Translations under genes and position numbers: made by a program
Shown here: piece by piece, positions 59,288 to 64,000 of the stretch
Position numbering within the stretch: position 1 is the first letter of the stretch
Layout of the letters: each line of letters begins with the position of its first letter
The notes under the pieces: model-generated
What the model was told of the DNA's origin: nothing
The model's input: the letters and a program-made list of their open reading frames with translations, nothing else
Database searches by the model: none
Assembly: GCA_028274465.1 (NCBI GenBank)
Contig: CM051455.1
Coordinates: forward strand, 52,830,725-52,894,724
Direction: 5' to 3'
Source: Plantago ovata
Lineage: Eukaryota; Streptophyta; Magnoliopsida; Lamiales; Plantaginaceae
DNA length: 64,000 bases

Positions 59288-59701
59288 TGATAGGGGGTAC
59301 GAGGTACTAGGTATGCACCGAAGAATATGCTAGGTGTCGAAAGGAAGCCCGTCGTTTCGAGCATGTGTACCCTCGAAGCTACCCTTACGGATGGCCTACC
59401 GAACTATCCGAGAGCCCGTTGTTTCGAGTATGGCTATCCTCGAAGCTACCCTTACGGATGGTCCGCCGAACTGTCCGAAACTACACAAACGTTCGAATGG
59501 AACTTCAATGTCTCAACTCATCGAGAAGTGTCGAAGGGGGGGCCCACTCCGTATCCTATAAATATGTCCCCCATTTATTATCCTCATTATTCATTCATAC
59601 GCATTAATATCTTCTCACTACATTGAATTGCCACCGGTCTGACTTCGGTAGGCCGGTCCTAATCCCCCTCCCTATTATTCTCCCCCGTTTGCAGGTTCAC
59701 A
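59288..59701 (+). repeat. 3' LTR of the Gypsy element
   Basis: A polypurine-like gaaactcggggactca precedes TGATAGGGGGTACG. The repeat ends ...gtttgcaggttcaca (TG...CA). It holds two tandem copies of an approximately 68-bp unit (59354-59490) built on ctcgaagctacccttacgga, and a TATA-like cctataaatatgtc near 59558. The matching 5' LTR is not in the window. Confidence 0.75.
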
Positions 59702-59817
59702 TCACCGCCCGTCAGTAAAGATACTCTTCCATACGCTTCCATGGAACGAGAGATGGTGGGTTAGATACTTAGACTTATTTAGCCTTCATCACTATGCACC
59801 CGCCACTATTTCACACT
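59702..59817. other. Short spacer between Gypsy LTR and duplicated module
   Basis: No recognised feature. It includes caccgcccgtca, discussed among the rejected items. Confidence 0.4.
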
Positions 59818-60366
59818 TCCTTCCTCCCACTCAAATAAATTTAGCAATTTTATCCTTTTCATATTAATAAATTTTAACTACAAGCTACTTTAAATTATAC
59901 TAATGATGAGGTAAAACCTCAAGAGGAAGGGAGATGAATATGAGGATATGGACTATCCGCACGTGTTTCAGTATACGTGTGTGTGATAGGGTTATTATGG
60001 TAGAAAAAATATGATATGGTTACTATGGTAAGAAAAATGTGATAGAGTTACTGTGAGCTTAGGCTTAAAGAACAACAACAATGGTGTTTTGCCTATTTGG
60101 GATCTAATTATGCACCATAACAGTGGGATATTGATATTCTTTATAATTTACAAGAGAGAGTACTATTTATAGGACTTCTACCTCAACTATGCCAGTAGCC
60201 TGTCATTTTAGTACATTTTAGAAACTACATACAGTGAATCTGAGACAACGACATGAACTTATAGATTTTCTTGGGCAACACTTCATGCATTTCTCATGGA
60301 TGCTTTCTCTCATACATTGAGAGCTTCGAGGGCTATACCTTCGGACCGTATGCTGATCACCTTCAT
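59818..60366. repeat. Duplicated module, copy 2 (uninterrupted)
   Basis: Continuous counterpart of 42095-42422 plus 43390-43657, in the same orientation about 17 kb away. At the site where copy 1 carries its 967-bp insert, this copy has a tandem gatattgatatt (60127-60138). The match ends where the Copia LTR starts. Confidence 0.85.
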
Positions 60367-60505
60367 GATTATATTAGTATATATCTTGTGTAATATTCGT
60401 AAATATAGAGATGTATATCTGTCCTAAATTATAGGCTAGAATCGTGGATTTTGTATTGTATTTATACCCTTTCCAATGAATGAGAAAGCAACGATTCATA
60501 TTCTA
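60366..60505 (+). repeat. Copia 5' LTR (short, about 140 bp)
   Basis: It begins TGATTATATTAG exactly where similarity to the duplicated module ends, contains a gtatttataccc TATA-like stretch, and stops just before the primer-binding site. The inner end is not a clean CA, so that edge is approximate. Confidence 0.65.
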
Positions 60506-60508
60506 TTA

Positions 60509-60519
60509 TGGTATCATAC
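60509..60519 (+). other. Copia primer-binding site
   Basis: tggtatcatac matches the initiator-tRNA-Met primer-binding site TGGTATCAGAGC at its first eight positions. Confidence 0.65.
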
Positions 60520-60604
60520 TAGGTCGATCCTAGCCTTGCTTCCGCCTCTCTCCCTATTTTTCCTTCTTCTTCCCGTAACCTAAATCTTGCCGCTTGTGTT
60601 CACC

Positions 60605-61687
60605 ATGACCGGCTCGGCTTCTTCCAAGGAATCATCTTCCTCATCCTCCTTCCATCCTGCCCTCACCGTCTCCATATCCGTACCCATGTCCCCATCGTTT
60701 GGAAACTGAAAACGTCCAGTACGTCAATTGGGCAGAACTCTTCAAAGTTCATTGCCGGTCTCACAAGGTTCTTCACCATATTATCCCTCCCAAACCTAAA
60801 ACCGGCACTGATGGCAAGGAAATCCCGGCCTCACCTCTCATTGATGATGACCAGGAGCTCTGGGACACCCTTGATGCTGCGGTTGTTCAATGGATTTACT
60901 CCACAATTTCCTCTGATCTCCTCAATACAGTTATCGAGTCTGACATCTCTGCCAGGACGCTTTGGGATCGCATTCAGGCTTTGTTTCAGGATAATGAGCA
61001 TTCCGGGCGGTCAATCTTGAACATGAGTTTAATAACTTATTTTTAAAAGATTTTCCTAATGTTTCACTCTATTGCCAGACTCTCAAATCTCTTGCAGATC
61101 AATTGAAGAATGTTGGTGCTCCCGTTCCGAATAATCGGTTGATTCTTCGCATGATTGCCGGTCTTACTCCTGCCTACAATGGCGTTGCCTCTGTCATTCG
61201 CCATCTGAAGGTGCTTCCTCCGTTTCTCGAGGCTCGTTCCATGCTTACTCTTGAGGAGACGAGTCTGACGGAAGCCGCCTCTCATGACGATGCCCTGCTT
61301 GTGACTGATCCGGTTGCTCCGTCGCCTTCTCCTAGACGTGGCAAGTCTCCCAAGCCAAAATCCTCCAAGCCCCGCAACAATAGGAATTTTGGCGGTTATG
61401 GTCGCGGCCGAGGACAGTCCCCGGCACCTCAGACATGGCCGAATCCTTGGTGGCTCTATTCTGCGCCCCCCTGGGCCACGCCACCTTGCCCCTACCCGAG
61501 TCAGCCTAGTGCCGTCCCAGGCCCCTCTGCCCAGTCCCGCCAGCACGCCCAGCAAGGCCTGCTCGGCCCCCGGCCAGGCTCTGTTCCGGCTCCACAGGCC
61601 TACCATGCCCAGCAATGGACTCCTACGGACATTGAGTCCGCTATGCACACTATGGCCTTGTCTCAACCGGACTCAAACTGGTATATG
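60605..61687 (+). pseudogene. Copia gag
   Basis: The start MTGSASSKESSSSSS at 60605 is followed, after a frameshift, by VQYVNWAELFKVHCRSHKVL (gag N-terminal fold), QELWDTLDAAVVQWIYSTIS and ARTLWDRIQALFQDNEHS. After another shift come LIHMIAGLTPAY-like residues (ILRMIAGLTPAYNGVASVI) and HLKVLPPFLEARSML. It ends in a Gly/Arg-rich NFGGYGRGRG and a Pro/Gln-rich region. No CCHC zinc knuckle is visible; the basic Gly/Arg stretch may replace it. It packages element RNA into virus-like particles in functional relatives. Confidence 0.8.
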
Positions 61688-62690
61688 GACACTGGTGCAT
61701 CTTCCCACATGACCAATTCCCGAGGTACTTTATCGTCTTATTTTAATACGAGCATATATAATAATGGTGTAACTGTTGGTAGTGGTCAAAAACTTCCTAT
61801 TTATGGTTACGGTAATGCTTCTCTTCCCACCCCGTCAAGCCTTTGTCTTTATCCAATGTTCTCCATACTCCACATCTTGTCAAAAACTTAGTGTCTGTCC
61901 GTAAGTTTACTTCAGATAATCATGTTTCCGTCATTTTGACCCTACTGGTTTTTCTGTGAATGATTTACAGACCGGTCACCGTATCCTGAGATGTGAAAGC
62001 TCAAGCCCTTTGTATCCCGTCAACTTTGCTCCATCGATTTCTCCACAAACAGCCTGCCTAGCATCATCCACTTGGCATCATCGATTGGGTCATCCCGGCG
62101 ATCCCATTTTATCTGTTCTTAAGAGCCATAAGCTTATAGATTGTAATAATGTTCCAAGTTACCTACTTGTCAGTCATGTATTCTTGGTAAACAAGTTAAA
62201 TTACCTTTTTTGCCTTCTACTTCGAATACTTGTATGCCTTTTGATATAATTCATAGTGATCTTTGGACATCTCCAATTCTCAGTTCTTCTGGCCATCGCT
62301 ACTATGTCTTATTTTTGGATGATTTCACAAATTTTGTGTGGATTTACCCCCTTGCTCATAAATCACAAGTGTTTTTTGTGTTCTCCAAGTTCCATGCTCT
62401 AATTCACACTCAATTTGAACGCAAAGTTAAAACTATTCAATGTGATAATGGTGGTGAATTTGACAACAATGCTTTTCGCCATTTTGTGATACAAATGGCA
62501 TCTCTTTTCGTTTTTCCTGTCCCCATACATCCTCTCAAAATGGCAAAGCAGAGAGAAAGCTTCGTTCGATTAACAATATTATCCGTACTCTCTTATACAT
62601 GCTTCCTTACCTCCATCCTTTTGGCACCATGCCTTACATATGGCTACTTATCTCCTAAATATCTTACCTAGCAAACTCCTTGCCTACAAA
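61688..62690 (+). pseudogene. Copia protease and integrase
   Basis: The protease active site WYMDTGASSHMT is intact at about 61680-61715. The integrase zinc region reads TWHHRLGHPGDPILSVLKSH and then CQSCILGKQVKLPF. The catalytic core has IIHSDLWTSPI (first Asp) and TIQCDNGGEFDNNAF (second Asp), followed by the expected N-G-x-x-E region in a shifted frame (QNGKAERK). At least three frameshifts separate these blocks. Confidence 0.85.
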
Positions 62691-63470
62691 TCGCCGGTCC
62701 AAGCCCTTTATCACCGTACACCTACTTATAATCACCTCCGTATATTTGGTTGCTTGTGTTATCCCCTTTTTCCATCTAACACTATTCGCAAGCTCCAACC
62801 CCGGTCCACTCCTTGTGTATTCTTGGGGTATCCCGATAATCACCGTGGCTATAAGTGTTTCGACTTGTCTTCTCGCAAATCATTGTATGTCGACGCGCCA
62901 GTTTGATGAAACTATTTTTCCTATGGCCAAATCCACAACATCTCTCCCGGCTGCCTATGACTTTCTCGGCCCCGGTCTTCCTGCCCCGCTCGTCCAGTTC
63001 CTTTCGCCTGGCTATGCCAGGGCTGCTCCTTCCCGGCCTGGCTCACCCAGCGCCCAGGATTCCCCGGCCACTCCGTTCCCGTGCCTGGCCAGCGCCCAGC
63101 CCATCTCGGCACATGCCCAGGCCAGCGCCCAGGCCACCCCGGCACCTCCCCAGGCCAGCGCCCCGGCCATCTCGGCACCTGCCCAGGCCACTGCCCCCAT
63201 CTCCCCAGCCAGTGCCCTGCTTCCCGTGTCTCATGCCTCATCTTCCCCGGCCCTCACGGCCCAGCCTCCGTCCCATACTCGTGCCATTGATCCTATACCC
63301 TGTCCTATAGCCGACACCCAGCCTTCTCCTCCTCGTACCACTCGGTACACCGTTCATCCTCCCCACCGTCCCGTTACTCGTAGCCAACATAATATCCACC
63401 TTCCCAAATCCATTTTTGATCCTTCTGCTCATCTCCCCTTCTCCCCTTCTCCGTAACCCAGTAGAGGCAC
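62691..63470 (+). pseudogene. Copia integrase tail and GC-rich linker
   Basis: Conserved tail motifs HLRIFGCLCYPLF and CVFLGYPDNHRGYKCFDL are readable. The following linker (about 63000-63240) is a GC-rich repeat of gcccaggccagcgcc/ccggcacctg units encoding an Ala/Pro/Gln-rich run, then a stop-free stretch to 63456. Its composition contrasts strongly with the AT-rich neighbourhood. Confidence 0.75.
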
Positions 63471-63479
63471 TCCGTGATC

Positions 63480-64000
63480 CTAATTGGAAACTGGCCATGA
63501 CTGATGAGTTTAATGCTCTTATTAAAACGAGACGTGGGAATTGGTTCCTCGACCACCGGGTGCTAATATAATTCGTTCTATGTGGATTTTTACCCATAAG
63601 ATTAAATCTGATGGTTCTTTTCAGAGGCATAAAGCTCGTCTTGTAGGTGATGGCAGAACTCAACGAGTTGGTATTGATTATGGCGAGACCTTTAGCCCCG
63701 TTGTGAAACCGGCTACTATACGGTTGGTTCTGAGCATTGCTCTATCTCGTCGGTGGTCGATTCATCAATTGGATGTTAGTAATGCTTTCTTGCATGGCAC
63801 CTTACAAGAAACGATTTATATGTATCAACCATTGGGTTTTCGTGATCCTACTCATCCGGATTATGTGTGTCGCTTACGGAAGTCTTTGTATGGCCTCAAG
63901 CAGGCTCCCCGTGCTTGGTATAAGCGGTTTGCTGAGTTTGTTGCTACTATTGGCTTCTCCAATAGTACGTGTGATACATCGCTGTTCATCTACTCTCATG
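63480..64000 (+). CDS. Copia reverse transcriptase, partial at window end
   Basis: The frame reads [96 protein letters not shown] and [11 protein letters not shown], open to the window edge. These are the classic N-terminal and fingers/palm motifs of Copia RT. The catalytic YVDD lies beyond 64000. LVGDGRTQ in place of LVA-KG-x-Q and LDVSNAF in place of LDV-N/K-AF are mild departures. It continues the same element; intactness of the whole cannot be judged. Confidence 0.9.

Larger units (their letters stand above)
54200..59701 (+). mobile_element. Tat-lineage Ty3-gypsy retrotransposon, 3' part
   Basis: Visible parts in order are a degenerate integrase (+), an A-rich spacer, a long antisense accessory ORF (-) and a 3' LTR. 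An extra ORF in antisense orientation between pol and the 3' LTR is a known trait of Tat-lineage Gypsy elements. The 5' LTR, gag, protease, RT and most of the integrase are missing or lie in the gap at 54100-54199. Confidence 0.8.
60366..64000 (+). mobile_element. Ty1-copia retrotransposon, 5' portion, runs off the window
   Basis: It consists of a short LTR, a primer-binding site, gag, protease, integrase and the first part of RT in Copia order, all on the plus strand. It interrupts copy 2 of the duplicated module after cttca. Several one-base frameshifts are present, but domains are well conserved, suggesting moderate age. Confidence 0.9.

Noticed and set aside
59701-59716. caccgcccgtca resembling the 3' end of small-subunit rRNA
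   Set aside because: Only about 12 bases match and the flanks are the Gypsy LTR end and unrelated DNA; a chance match is likely.
62921-63241. Minus-strand Trp/Gly/Arg-rich frames
   Set aside because: They are antisense shadows of the GC-rich Copia linker repeat.

Overview
This is a plant nuclear genome window, almost certainly from a eudicot. It is AT-rich, TE-dense and gene-poor. The host genes use GT-AG introns, and the ERF gene closely resembles the tobacco ERF3 type of EAR-motif repressor. The species cannot be fixed from the sequence. All annotation here comes from reading the sequence and its translations; no database search was possible.

Only three convincing host genes are present. 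They are a clade-type PP2C phosphatase with four exons visible (571-2369, +), an ERF/AP2 repressor (45372-45991, -) and a PARN-like ribonuclease (51082-52927, +). The ERF gene has one single-base deletion and the PARN-like gene has two. Because everything else in these genes looks intact, residual assembly errors are as likely as true pseudogenes. A possible terminal exon (49902-49988, -) and a degraded F-box/FBD-like fragment (3052-3360, -) are weaker calls.

Region by region: 1-2.4 kb is PP2C. From 3.64 to 8.25 kb there are two abutting tandem arrays, of about 870 bp x 3.4 and about 850 bp x 2. Two non-autonomous CACTA (En/Spm) elements lie at 9306-12582 (3-bp duplication AAT) and 15635-19070 (GTC). 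Each carries a small TNPA-like gene and a cluster of three hairpins, and the second sits in a decayed Copia element. 19-22.3 kb holds retroelement debris and a short mitochondrial-type rRNA fragment. A full-length but dead L1-type LINE with a 21-bp target duplication fills 22306-30211 (-). A 550-bp TRIM element (26302-26851) is nested in its endonuclease domain.

From 30.2 to 45 kb there are small DNA elements (Stowaway, hAT-like, a tiny MULE-like foldback, a PIF-like 967-bp element), a truncated Copia with LTR and gag, and LINE fragments. After the PARN-like gene comes a 100-N scaffold gap (54100-54199). Next is the 3' part of a Tat-lineage Gypsy element with a degenerate integrase, an antisense extra ORF and a 3' LTR (54200-59701). 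Then comes a second copy of a module also found at 42-43.6 kb. Last is a Copia element with LTR, gag, protease, integrase and RT that runs off the window end (60366-64000).

The host genes do not form a pathway. The organising theme is nested transposition. The most unusual signal is that the two CACTA elements share flanking sequence around hairpins whose arms are unrelated between the two copies. The second is a duplicated module in which one copy holds a 967-bp transposon and the other holds a tandem GATATT-GATATT that looks like its excision footprint.
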